DNA of 24,231 bases from an uncultured Oscillospiraceae bacterium (GCA_910587395.1 CAJULJ010000040.1:1-24231); one strand, 5' to 3'; positions 7,557 to 14,917 are shown, counted from the stretch's first letter. The notes: a model not told the origin generated them from the sequence alone. Numbers and translations: made by a program.

Positions 7557-8351
7557 TCATTTGCGGACCTCCAGGTATTCCTGATAGACCTCGTTCCAAA
7601 TTTCGGCTTTCAGCTCCATGAACCGTGGGTCGCTCTTAGTGGCCTGGTCCCGGGGATAGGGGATGTCGATGTCCACCACCCGCTTGATGCGGCCGGGCCG
7701 GGCGGACATGATCACCACCCGCTGGGCTAGCAGCACAGCCTCGTCTACGTCATGGGTGATGAAGAAGCAAGTTTTCTTCTCTTCCTCCCAGGTCTTGAGT
7801 AGCTCGGTCTGGAGCTGGGCACGGGTCTGGGCATCCAGCGCACCGAAGGGCTCGTCCATGAGCAGAACTTCTGGGTTGTTGGCATAGGCCCGGGCGATGG
7901 CCACACGCTGCTTCATGCCGCCGGACAGCTCCTTGGGATAGGAGTTCTCAAAGTCCTCCAGGCCCACCATTTTGATGTACTTGCGGGCAATGGCCTCGCA
8001 CTCCGATTTGGGCAGGCGCTTCATTTGGGGACCAAACATGACGTTCTGGATGACGGTCTGCCAAGGGAACAGCGCATATTGTTGAAACACCACGCCCCGC
8101 TTTACATCGGTGCCCTTGATGACCTCGCCGTCCAGATAGCACTCGCCGGAGCTGGCCTCATGCAGCCCAGCCAGGATGTTCAGCAGTGTGGACTTGCCAC
8201 AGCCGGAGGGGCCGACGACGCAGATAAACTCGTTTTCCATAATGTCCAGGTTGACGCCGTTCAGGGCCACAGTGGTGCCGTGATCGCCGTGGTACTCCTT
8301 TTTTACGTCCTTAATCTGGATTTTTACGCTCCTTCCCGCTTCTCCTGCCAT
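7557..8351 (-). CDS. ABC transporter ATP-binding protein, SsuB/TauB type
   Basis: A 264-residue cytoplasmic ATPase energising the importer. All motifs are present: Walker A GPSGCGKST near residue 44, Q-loop QQYALFPW near 88, signature LSGGMKQR near 144, Walker B VLLMDEP, D-loop and the switch His in ITHDVDEA. The C-terminal PRDQ...R region is typical of the nitrate/sulfonate/taurine ATPases. The start ATG at 8351 overlaps the end of the permease gene by 28 bases and has GGGAGG upstream, so the two are probably translationally coupled. The binding-protein gene follows after about 70 bases. Confidence 0.92.
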   Translation of the reverse strand: MAGEAGRSVKIQIKDVKKEYHGDHGTTVALNGVNLDIMENEFICVVGPSGCGKSTLLNILAGLHEASSGECYLDGEVIKGTDVKRGVVFQQYALFPWQTVIQNVMFGPQMKRLPKSECEAIARKYIKMVGLEDFENSYPKELSGGMKQRVAIARAYANNPEVLLMDEPFGALDAQTRAQLQTELLKTWEEEKKTCFFITHDVDEAVLLAQRVVIMSARPGRIKRVVDIDIPYPRDQATKSDPRFMELKAEIWNEVYQEYLEVRK

Positions 8352-9154
8352 GAGGTCAGCCTCCCTTCAATAATGTCTACCATGGTGTTGAGCAGCGTGC
8401 CGATGATGCCGATGATGATGATATAGCCCAGCATGGCGTCGGTCTCAAAGGTGCCCTTCAGCGTCATGATGCGCATACCAAGGCCCGCCTGGGCGCCGGC
8501 GGACTCGGCGGCCAGCAGGGTAGTCAGGCCCGCGCTCAGACCCAGCCGCACAGCGGTGAGGATGAAGGGCACTGTGGCAGGCAGAGTGATGCGGAAGAAG
8601 ATATCCACATCGTTGGCGCCCAGCACACGGGCAGCCTTGACCAGGGTGTTGTCGATGTTGCGGATACCGTGGAAAATGGTGATGCACATGGTCATAAAGG
8701 TGCAGATCCAGATCAGCACCACAGCCGGGGTCCGACCCACGCCCAACAGCAGAACGATCAGGGGCGCATAGGCCAGGGCGGGGATGTTGCGGATGAAGTT
8801 GATCCAGGGCTCGATAATCTTACGCACCGGGGTGTACCAGGCCATCAGGAAGGCCACCGGCAAAGCGGTGACGAAGCCCAGGCCAAAGCCCATGGCCACA
8901 CAGATCATACTGTTGGCGAAGTCATCCCACAGCGCCTTGCGCTCAATCATGGTTTGCAACCCGCCCAGCACCGAATCCCGACCATTGATGGAGACAATGA
9001 ACGGGAAGCTTCGGCCTGTCTTTTTGCCGATGGAAAGCAGGTACAACACCAGCAGCGCCACCACCAGGGAGAGGAGTAGCCACAAACGGTTCACCATCCT
9101 GGTGTGCCGCTCCGATTTGGTCAGGGGTCTTTTCGCCTGTTTTGTTTTACTCAT
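8324..9154 (-). CDS. ABC transporter permease, SsuC/TauC type
   Basis: A 276-residue inner-membrane permease. A basic N-terminal tail leads to a hydrophobic segment near 27-45. Four or five further segments follow, with the EAA-type coupling loop AARVLGANDVDIFFRITLP near residue 175. This is the binding-protein-dependent transport fold shared by the SsuC, TauC and NrtB families. GGAAGG stands upstream of the ATG at 9154. It lies 47 bases after the LarA-like gene, the largest gap between any two genes in the first half of the operon, with no visible terminator. Substrate specificity lies mainly with the binding protein. Confidence 0.9.
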   Translation of the reverse strand: MSKTKQAKRPLTKSERHTRMVNRLWLLLSLVVALLVLYLLSIGKKTGRSFPFIVSINGRDSVLGGLQTMIERKALWDDFANSMICVAMGFGLGFVTALPVAFLMAWYTPVRKIIEPWINFIRNIPALAYAPLIVLLLGVGRTPAVVLIWICTFMTMCITIFHGIRNIDNTLVKAARVLGANDVDIFFRITLPATVPFILTAVRLGLSAGLTTLLAAESAGAQAGLGMRIMTLKGTFETDAMLGYIIIIGIIGTLLNTMVDIIEGRLTSWQEKREGA

Positions 9155-9201
9155 GTGACACCTTCCTTTCCTCTTTTCTCAATTTCGTTGTTTTTTCAGG
9201 C

Positions 9202-10686
9202 TCAGCAGCCACAGCCGCCGCAACCGTTGGTGCCGTCGTAGGGCTGGTCCTTCATGCACAGATGGACCGCGCCCACCTTGAAGGTCTTGGGCAGGGCCAA
9301 GATATTGGGATTGGGCCCCACAAACTTTTTCTTCGCGTCCGCCAGCGCCTCCTCGAAGGTGGCCCGGGTCTTGAGGCCCATGCCCCGGGCGATGCCCGGC
9401 TCCTGCGCGCCAACGATGTAGATGGCGGCGGTGTTCATTTCTGCAATATGACCGCAGCTCATCATGGAAAAGCCGTGGAAGGGGTGAAACGCGTTGGCAA
9501 AGCGGTACTTGCGGATGTACTCCTCATTGGTGGCGAAATACTCGCCGTAGCGGTTCATATCCGGCAAAATATTCATGTAATCGTGCTGGAACATATCGTA
9601 CAGCTCCCTCAAATAGGGCCACCGCTCGTCGTGGAAGTAGCCGTTGCAGATGGAGGAGCAGATAATCACGCAGTTGTCCTTCATCACCCGCTTGTGCCGG
9701 ATGACCTGAGCGGACAGCGCCTGCATCATCTGAATGGGGTTGGTGCCCATGCCGTCGCCATAGTGGAACGCCTGGGGCATCCCGAACACCATCACGTCGT
9801 ACTTCTTCTCCGCCCAAGGCACGTAAGTACGCTTGTCGGCGATCTCCCAGCTCACCGGCATCATCTCTTTGGCGCAGCCGGAGAAAACGGCGATCTGTCG
9901 GGAATACGTGTCCAGCACCGCGTCGCAGCAGAAGAAGGGATGCCCCATCTTTTCCTCCATCCACATGCCGATCTCGTCAAACTTGGTGCGCATCAGATTC
10001 TTGCCGGACACGGGAGTGAAGTCGCTGCGGTGCATTACGTCAGGGACATGGTGGCTGGCAATGCTCCGCCAGTGGGTGATACCGGTGGCACAGTGCTTGT
10101 ACCCGCCGGAATAACCGCCGTAGGGATTGCCCTGGGTGTGGCCGATGAGGATGGGAATATCGCAGTCAAATACATACTTGTTCATCAGCACCGGGTCCCC
10201 CCGATGGGTGGCGCCCAGGTCCACCATGTGGTCGTAGTCCTCGCTGTCGTGGCTGGTGATCTGGTTGGTCCAATAGAATTCGTTGAACAGCTCCTCGCCC
10301 AGAATCTGCTTCATCTCGCCCACAGTAGCCCGGGGATGCAGGCCGTTGGAGAACAGCAGCAGGATGTCCTTTTTCTCCACCCCGGCGGCGTACAGCTCGT
10401 CCAGGCAGGCCCGGATAGACACCTTCCGATGGGCGGTGGACTGACAGCCTCCCTTCACAATGTCCGGGATCACGAACACCACCGTCTTACCCGGCCCAGC
10501 CAGCGCCTTCAGCGCGGGCATTCCAATGGGATTGCGGATACTCTCCAGCGTGGCGTTGTACAAGCTGTCCCAGTCCTGGGGCAGGCAAGGCGGGTCGGCC
10601 ACAGTCTCGCCGGGAACAAACACATCGGTATTGTCGGGCAGGTCCGCAGCCATCAGGCCGTGACCATATTCAAACTCTAATTTCAT
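9202..10686 (-). CDS. LarA-like (DUF2088) nickel-pincer-dependent racemase/epimerase homologue
   Basis: A 494-residue member of the LarA superfamily, enzymes that use the nickel pincer nucleotide cofactor to racemise or epimerise 2-hydroxyacids by hydride transfer. Compared with lactate racemase from memory, the two catalytic His appear as His117 (GLHPR) and His183 (IGHTQG). The cofactor-linking Lys is Lys197 (GYSGGYK) and the Ni-ligand His is His213 (SHHVPD); the offsets are consistent (+9, +9, +13, +13). The DxxR substrate-binding motif reads DIVK at 75-78, so the Arg is probably Lys, which argues against plain lactate. The protein is about 70 residues longer than LarA and ends in CGGCGC. 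No larB, larC or larE is in the window, so cofactor synthesis must be elsewhere. AGGAGG precedes the ATG, 12 bases after the TIM-like gene. Confidence 0.83.
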   Translation of the reverse strand: MKLEFEYGHGLMAADLPDNTDVFVPGETVADPPCLPQDWDSLYNATLESIRNPIGMPALKALAGPGKTVVFVIPDIVKGGCQSTAHRKVSIRACLDELYAAGVEKKDILLLFSNGLHPRATVGEMKQILGEELFNEFYWTNQITSHDSEDYDHMVDLGATHRGDPVLMNKYVFDCDIPILIGHTQGNPYGGYSGGYKHCATGITHWRSIASHHVPDVMHRSDFTPVSGKNLMRTKFDEIGMWMEEKMGHPFFCCDAVLDTYSRQIAVFSGCAKEMMPVSWEIADKRTYVPWAEKKYDVMVFGMPQAFHYGDGMGTNPIQMMQALSAQVIRHKRVMKDNCVIICSSICNGYFHDERWPYLRELYDMFQHDYMNILPDMNRYGEYFATNEEYIRKYRFANAFHPFHGFSMMSCGHIAEMNTAAIYIVGAQEPGIARGMGLKTRATFEEALADAKKKFVGPNPNILALPKTFKVGAVHLCMKDQPYDGTNGCGGCGC

Positions 10687-10698
10687 GTGCGCCCTCCT

Positions 10699-11535
10699 TT
10701 ATTCACCCAAGTACAGGCGGATGATCTCCAGATACTCCTCGGGATAGAAGCCGATCTCCCCCTGGAAACGGGTCAGGGCAATCAAACCGCCGTCGATTTC
10801 CTCAATGGAGGCCAGCATGGCGGCGTTGTCCGCCTTCAGGCCGCCGCCATATACCACGTCCATGCCGCCGGTACGTTCTTTGACGAATCGGGCAATTTTG
10901 GTGATGTAGTCCTTGCCCGCTGGGGTCTTGCCCGGACCGATGGACCACACCGGCTCATAGCCGATGACCACCCTGCTCTTGTCCACCCCGTCCAGGCCCA
11001 CGTCAAGCTGCTCACCCAGCACCTTTTCCCATTCGGGCTGCTCCTCGCTGGTCTCGCCAACGCAGTACAGCACCGTCAGCCCCGCGTCCTGGGCACACTT
11101 GATCTCCTGGTTCAGCAGACGGTTTACGGCGGACATATCCGTCACACCGGCCTCGGCCAGAATGCCTTTCTTGTCATTGCGTTCCTCACAGTGTCCGATG
11201 AGGGTGGAAGCGCACCCCATGGCCTTCACGATGGAGGCAGGCCGATTAGTAGTGAAGGCACCAAAGTTGCCGCCTACCGCCGTATTCATGCGGTATACGC
11301 TCTGACTGCCCAACCGCACGGGGCTGCCCTCGGTCAGCGCAGACACCGCGCCAATCAGATGGGCCTCAGGCAGATACTGGACAAACTCCACTTTGGTGGA
11401 ATCGTACTTTTTCAGCGCCTCCTGAGTGCCGTTGACCACCGCCGCGCCCCAGTCCTTCACCGGAGCCAGACGGTTCACGCCGCCCAGCTCCACAGGCACG
11501 TCAAACCGCTTCAAATTCAAATATATATGCTTCAT
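10699..11535 (-). CDS. triosephosphate-isomerase-like protein with altered phosphate loop
   Basis: A 278-residue TIM-family protein, longer than the usual 250. The catalytic set is complete: Asn7 and Lys9 (LNLK for NWK), His115 with Glu118 (IGHCEER) and the loop-6 Glu194 (YEPVWSIGPGKTP). The phosphate-gripping residues are changed. YGGS reads YGGG at 229-232, and the Gly-Gly of loop 8 (LVGGASL in normal enzymes) reads LIALTRF at 251-257. An insertion near 80-95 also differs from the usual SAQN region. It may isomerise a different aldose/ketose pair, as some TIM paralogues in tetritol pathways do. The ATG has only a weak ribosome-binding site, nine bases after the phosphofructokinase stop, so translation may depend on coupling. 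Confidence 0.82.
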   Translation of the reverse strand: MKHIYLNLKRFDVPVELGGVNRLAPVKDWGAAVVNGTQEALKKYDSTKVEFVQYLPEAHLIGAVSALTEGSPVRLGSQSVYRMNTAVGGNFGAFTTNRPASIVKAMGCASTLIGHCEERNDKKGILAEAGVTDMSAVNRLLNQEIKCAQDAGLTVLYCVGETSEEQPEWEKVLGEQLDVGLDGVDKSRVVIGYEPVWSIGPGKTPAGKDYITKIARFVKERTGGMDVVYGGGLKADNAAMLASIEEIDGGLIALTRFQGEIGFYPEEYLEIIRLYLGE

Positions 11536-11544
11536 TGCTTTTTC

Positions 11545-12711
11545 TCACTTTCTTAACAGAGCGTATTCCGGGAACACATCCCCCATCAGAGGCATGGCGT
11601 AGTCGAAAAAGGCGTCGTCAATCTGATTTCCGTCCACAATCCACTCCAGGGGAAACTTTTTCTCCACGTTGGCCACCCTGTCCAACGGCACCAGAGACAG
11701 ACTGCTGGAGTATTTCGGCATTCGTACCGTGTTAATGGCCACCATATATCCGCTCTCCCCCTTCAGCGCGGACTCTACCGCAAAGCAGCCCACCGCATAG
11801 GCCTCCTCCCGGTCGGCGGAGGACACATAGGGGATGCTGGCCCTCCCCAGCAGTCCCGGCTTTTCCGCCCGGGACTTGAGGCCCAGCCTCTGGATGATCT
11901 GGTCGGTGATGTGCTGGGCGGTGCCGCCGGGCACCGTGTGGCCGAAGCCGTCCACGATGCCGGTGTCCGCCAGGGGCTTGCCGTCCAAGCCGCAAATTCC
12001 CTCGCTGACGGTGACCAGCAGGCCCTTCCCCTTCGCGTAGCCCTTTTCAACATCAGCCAAGAGCTTGTCCTCATCCACCGGGACCTCCGGCAGATAGGTC
12101 AGCACCTCGCAGTCGGTGAGCCGCTTGGCCAGCGCGCTGGCTGCGGTGACCCACCCGGCATTGCGGCCCATCAGCTCCAGCACAACCACATGAATGGGCA
12201 GGCCGGAGGCATCCAGGGCCAATTCAGCGGAACTCAGCGCGGCATACCGGGCGGCGGAGCCAAAGCCGGGACAGTGGTCGGTCAAATCCAGGTCGTTGTC
12301 CATGGTCTTGGGAATGCCGATGACCCGAACGTCCAGCCCCTCTTTTTTCGCCAGCTCGTTCACCTTATGGCAGGTGTCCATGGAGTCGTTGCCGCCGTTG
12401 TAGAAAAAGCAGTCGATGTTGAACCTTTTCAGCGTCTCCAGAACGGTGGGATAGTCCGCCTCTCCCAGCTTGCGCCGGCAGGAGCCGATGGCGGAGGCCG
12501 GAGTATGGCCCAGCTTGGCGATGGTCCCGGCGGGCACGTCGGTCAGGTCAATGAGGTCTCCGGCTAAAATGCCCTCCGCCCCGAAGCGGGCGGCATAGAT
12601 TTTATCCACCTGTCCCGAGGCCCGGGCGGCCTCCACTACTCCTTGGAGGGAGCAATTGATGACAGCGGTCGGCCCGCCGCCGTGGGCCACGAGAATATTC
12701 TTTCCCATCAT
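11545..12711 (-). CDS. 6-phosphofructokinase family, probably pyrophosphate-dependent
   Basis: A 388-residue phosphofructokinase; it phosphorylates fructose-6-phosphate or a similar ketose phosphate at C1. N-terminal GGGPTAVIN binds the phosphoryl donor. GGNDS at 106-110 has Asp where ATP enzymes have Gly104. PKTMDND at 134-140 has Lys where ATP enzymes have Gly124. This Asp/Lys pair is the known signature of PPi-PFK. MGRNAGW at 181-187 is the sugar-phosphate motif. The aldolase stop TGA overlaps the ATG at 12711 by one base (TGATG), with AAGGGG upstream. A TTG three bases earlier and a second ATG three bases later are possible alternative starts. PPi use would make the step reversible. It could also act on sedoheptulose-7-phosphate or another sugar. 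Confidence 0.88.
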   Translation of the reverse strand: MMGKNILVAHGGGPTAVINCSLQGVVEAARASGQVDKIYAARFGAEGILAGDLIDLTDVPAGTIAKLGHTPASAIGSCRRKLGEADYPTVLETLKRFNIDCFFYNGGNDSMDTCHKVNELAKKEGLDVRVIGIPKTMDNDLDLTDHCPGFGSAARYAALSSAELALDASGLPIHVVVLELMGRNAGWVTAASALAKRLTDCEVLTYLPEVPVDEDKLLADVEKGYAKGKGLLVTVSEGICGLDGKPLADTGIVDGFGHTVPGGTAQHITDQIIQRLGLKSRAEKPGLLGRASIPYVSSADREEAYAVGCFAVESALKGESGYMVAINTVRMPKYSSSLSLVPLDRVANVEKKFPLEWIVDGNQIDDAFFDYAMPLMGDVFPEYALLRK

Positions 12712-13868
12712 CAAATCCCCTTGGCGCGGTAACGCTCGGCCATCTCGTCCAGGCTGACGCTCTCGATCAGCGGGGCCTTGCCCACGCTGTCGAACTCCAC
12801 AATCAGAGTGCCCACAACCTCCCTCACGCCGCGCTCAATGCAGTCCACGATGCGCCCTACGTCCTCATCAGGCACATTGCCGTACATCACGGTGTCCATA
12901 ATGGGAGGCAGGAACACCCGGGGATCAAAGGCGGAGGGGTTGTCCAGCAGCAGCTTATAAATGCTGCCGACAGAGGCACTGTCCCGCAGGGCGGAGTTGT
13001 CCCGGAACAGCTCCCGCAGGTTGCGGGTGACCGCCAGACGGATGTCGGTATCCACGTTGATTTTACGGATGCCCAGCTTGGACACCTCTTTCAGCTGCTC
13101 CTTTTTGATGCCATAGGCGTCGTGGATGTCGCCGCCCAAAGCGTTGATCTCCTTGACGATATACTGGGGCACGGTGGAGGAGCCATGGCTCACCAGCGTC
13201 CCCTCGATACCCTCGTGCATCATGCACTCCTTGGTGGCGACGGCGATCTCCTTGCGGATCACGGTGTCCTTGCCCTTGTTGGCGCCGTGCTTGGTGCCGT
13301 AGCTGATGGCAAGAGCATCCACTCCGGTCTGACGGAAGAACTTCACCGCGTCCATGGGGTTGGTGTAGGTGGAGTTGGCAGCAAACACATGGTCCTCCAC
13401 CCCGGCCAGCACACCCAGCTCACCCTCTACGGTGACGCCGCGCTCGTGGGCGTACTTAACAACCTCGCGGGTCAATTCCACGTTCTCGTCAAAAGGAAGA
13501 GCGGAGCCGTCGATCATCACGGAGGTGTAGCCCCCGGCGATGGCAGCCACACAGGACTCCATATTCTTGCCGTGGTCCAGGTGAAGCGCCACGGGGATAG
13601 GACTGGTCTCGGCGTACTTCTTCACCGCGTTGGCGATATTCAGTGCGCCCTTTTTCTTGTCCTCCAACGTACCCTGGGCAAAATCGGTGCGACCGCCCAT
13701 GAAGGCATTGGCCAGATCCGCCCCTTGCAAAATGGCCGCGGAGCGGAACATCTCATGGACCTCAATGACGGCTTTGGCCTGACAGACGGCGTTGACGTTG
13801 AACGCTCCCTGAGCATAGTTGTACTTCTCGGTGGCGTCTAAGATGGCTTTCATTGGTACTAACGGCAT
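12711..13868 (-). CDS. fba: class II (zinc) fructose-bisphosphate aldolase family protein
   Basis: A 385-residue class II aldolase, cleaving a ketose bisphosphate to dihydroxyacetone phosphate plus an aldehyde. The metal and catalytic residues are visible: LHLDHG with Asp98 and His99, VEGELG with Glu150, SYGTKHG with His194, SHGSS with His228 and NVDTDIR with Asn271 and Asp273. It is longer than the 285-residue tagatose-bisphosphate aldolases and the roughly 305-residue Bacillus enzymes. The extra length is mostly a C-terminal tail after about residue 300, as in longer CbbA-like forms. It is the first gene of the operon, with GGAAGG before its ATG. Fructose-1,6-bisphosphate is the default substrate, but the altered downstream enzymes mean another bisphosphate cannot be excluded. 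Confidence 0.9.
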   Translation of the reverse strand: MPLVPMKAILDATEKYNYAQGAFNVNAVCQAKAVIEVHEMFRSAAILQGADLANAFMGGRTDFAQGTLEDKKKGALNIANAVKKYAETSPIPVALHLDHGKNMESCVAAIAGGYTSVMIDGSALPFDENVELTREVVKYAHERGVTVEGELGVLAGVEDHVFAANSTYTNPMDAVKFFRQTGVDALAISYGTKHGANKGKDTVIRKEIAVATKECMMHEGIEGTLVSHGSSTVPQYIVKEINALGGDIHDAYGIKKEQLKEVSKLGIRKINVDTDIRLAVTRNLRELFRDNSALRDSASVGSIYKLLLDNPSAFDPRVFLPPIMDTVMYGNVPDEDVGRIVDCIERGVREVVGTLIVEFDSVGKAPLIESVSLDEMAERYRAKGI

Positions 13869-13938
13869 GATTATCCTTCCTTTCTCCTCCGCAAAACCGG
13901 GCCGGCACAGCCCTCTTTTTCTGTATGACCACAGCGGT

Positions 13939-13964
13939 TTTCCGCCGCCTCCAGGCGGCGGAAA
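13939..13964 (-). other. GC-rich hairpin in the leader of the ten-gene operon
   Basis: A 12-bp perfect stem (13939-13950 with 13953-13964), TTTCCGCCGCCT against AGGCGGCGGAAA, lies in an otherwise AT-rich leader of about 130 bases. A second, smaller stem AAAGGG/CCCTTT (13962-13967 with 13974-13979) shares three bases with it, so the two compete. No T run follows in the minus direction, so it is not a plain terminator. Confidence 0.6.
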
Positions 13965-13991
13965 GGGGTATATCCCTTTCTTTAGATTTTA

Positions 13992-14013
13992 ATTATTTAA
14001 TTTATTTAATAAT
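13992..14013. promoter_or_regulatory. AT-rich dyad over the operon start site, candidate ROK operator
   Basis: A 22-bp imperfect palindrome with perfect outer arms ATTATT (13992-13997) and AATAAT (14008-14013) and two internal mismatched pairs. It overlaps the -10 and the expected start near 14002. Its AATTATTT half resembles known NagC-type half-sites, but base composition alone could produce this. Confidence 0.35.
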
Positions 14014-14037
14014 AGCTCAAACCTTCGGCTGTTGCAA
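14009..14037 (-). promoter_or_regulatory. promoter of the ten-gene operon
   Basis: On the minus strand TTGCAA (14037-14032) and TATTAT (14014-14009) are separated by 17 bases. The start would fall near 14002, about 134 bases before the aldolase ATG. A perfect palindrome GTGAATTCAC (14041-14050) lies just upstream of the -35 and could be an activator site. Confidence 0.65.
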
Positions 14038-14089
14038 GCTGTGAATTCACCTAGAATTTCCATCCGCTTCTTGTGCATAACGCCCAAAG

Positions 14090-14917
14090 TCAAGGTATAA
14101 ATCCCTCAAAAATGGAGGTTACGCCCGCCTTATCCAGGGCTTTCATGGTTTCCTGATCCCGGACGGTCCAGTCCACCTCGTGAACACCATACAACGCCCT
14201 CATCAGCTGTAAGCTGGCATTACCCCGGTCCTGCCACTTGTAGGCAATGAAGTCCGGGCGGGTGGCGGCGGTGGTGAGCAGATTGGTCAGCACAAAGCGC
14301 ACCGGCAGGGACAGATTCCCCACTTCACTGTCCCTCAGGAAGTTCTGGCTCAGCTGCCCCCGCAGAACATGGGGGTACTTCTCTTTCAGCCTCAGCAATA
14401 CAGCTGGGTGAAAGGACTCCACACAATATGTACCCTTCCACCCCTCCAGCGCCGCCATCGCCTCGTCGGTAAGAGCGTTGGCGTTGCCCCGCTCCACCTT
14501 CAGCTCAATGACCAGAGGCGTTTTCCCTTCAAACAGAGCCAGCACATCCCGAAACAGGGGGATGCGCTCCTCTGTCCCCATAAGCGGGTAATTTTCCAAA
14601 TCAGCGGCAGTAAGGTCCTCAATGAACGCCTCCGCGCCGCACACCCTCTTCAGGCTGCTGTCATGGACCACCGCCAGATTTCCGTCCGCCATGAGATGAA
14701 CATCCAGCTCCGCGCCAAAGCCGTAGTCGATGGCCCGTCGGAACGCAGCCATTGAGTTTTCCGGGATACCCTTTTCCGCATCGTGAAGTCCCCGGTGGGC
14801 AAAGCGGACACCCTCCAGCACCCCCCATCCCGACTGGTTCTGCCGGGGACGGAGCAGCAGGCACCAGACCCCAGCCGCTCCCAAGCACCCCAAAGCCATT
14901 TTTGTGACCGCTTTCAT
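14090..14917 (-). CDS. membrane-anchored glycerophosphodiester phosphodiesterase
   Basis: A 275-residue GDPD that splits glycerophosphodiesters into glycerol-3-phosphate and an alcohol. One N-terminal hydrophobic segment (residues about 5-22) probably anchors it with the catalytic domain outside. The active site is visible as His41-Arg42 (FAHRGLHD), PENS near 52, Glu70 and Asp72 (ELDVHL) and His85 (VVHDSSL). Length is normal for the short bacterial form. AAAGGAG lies eight bases before the ATG. It follows the MFS gene by 32 bases and ends about 50 bases upstream of the aldolase-operon promoter. No terminator is evident there, so some read-through into that operon is possible. Confidence 0.9.
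   Translation of the reverse strand: MKAVTKMALGCLGAAGVWCLLLRPRQNQSGWGVLEGVRFAHRGLHDAEKGIPENSMAAFRRAIDYGFGAELDVHLMADGNLAVVHDSSLKRVCGAEAFIEDLTAADLENYPLMGTEERIPLFRDVLALFEGKTPLVIELKVERGNANALTDEAMAALEGWKGTYCVESFHPAVLLRLKEKYPHVLRGQLSQNFLRDSEVGNLSLPVRFVLTNLLTTAATRPDFIAYKWQDRGNASLQLMRALYGVHEVDWTVRDQETMKALDKAGVTSIFEGFIP

Noticed and set aside
9142..10680. Long plus-strand reading frame opposite the LarA-like gene (and similar long frames opposite nagA, the DUF4838 gene, the MFS gene and others)
   Set aside because: His/Gly/Val/Gln-rich low-information translation typical of the antisense of GC-rich genes; the minus-strand frame has clear family motifs.
240..13868. A classical sulfoglycolysis (sulfoquinovose) locus, suggested by the TauE-like exporter, TauT-like importer and aldolase
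   Set aside because: No sulfoquinovosidase, sulfofructose kinase, sulfolactaldehyde reductase or dehydrogenase, or sulfo-transaldolase is seen, and nagA argues for an N-acetylated sugar. Only the weaker idea of an anionic substrate is kept.
14041..14050. GTGAATTCAC as a stand-alone operator feature
   Set aside because: A 10-bp palindrome is expected by chance now and then; mentioned only as part of the promoter region.
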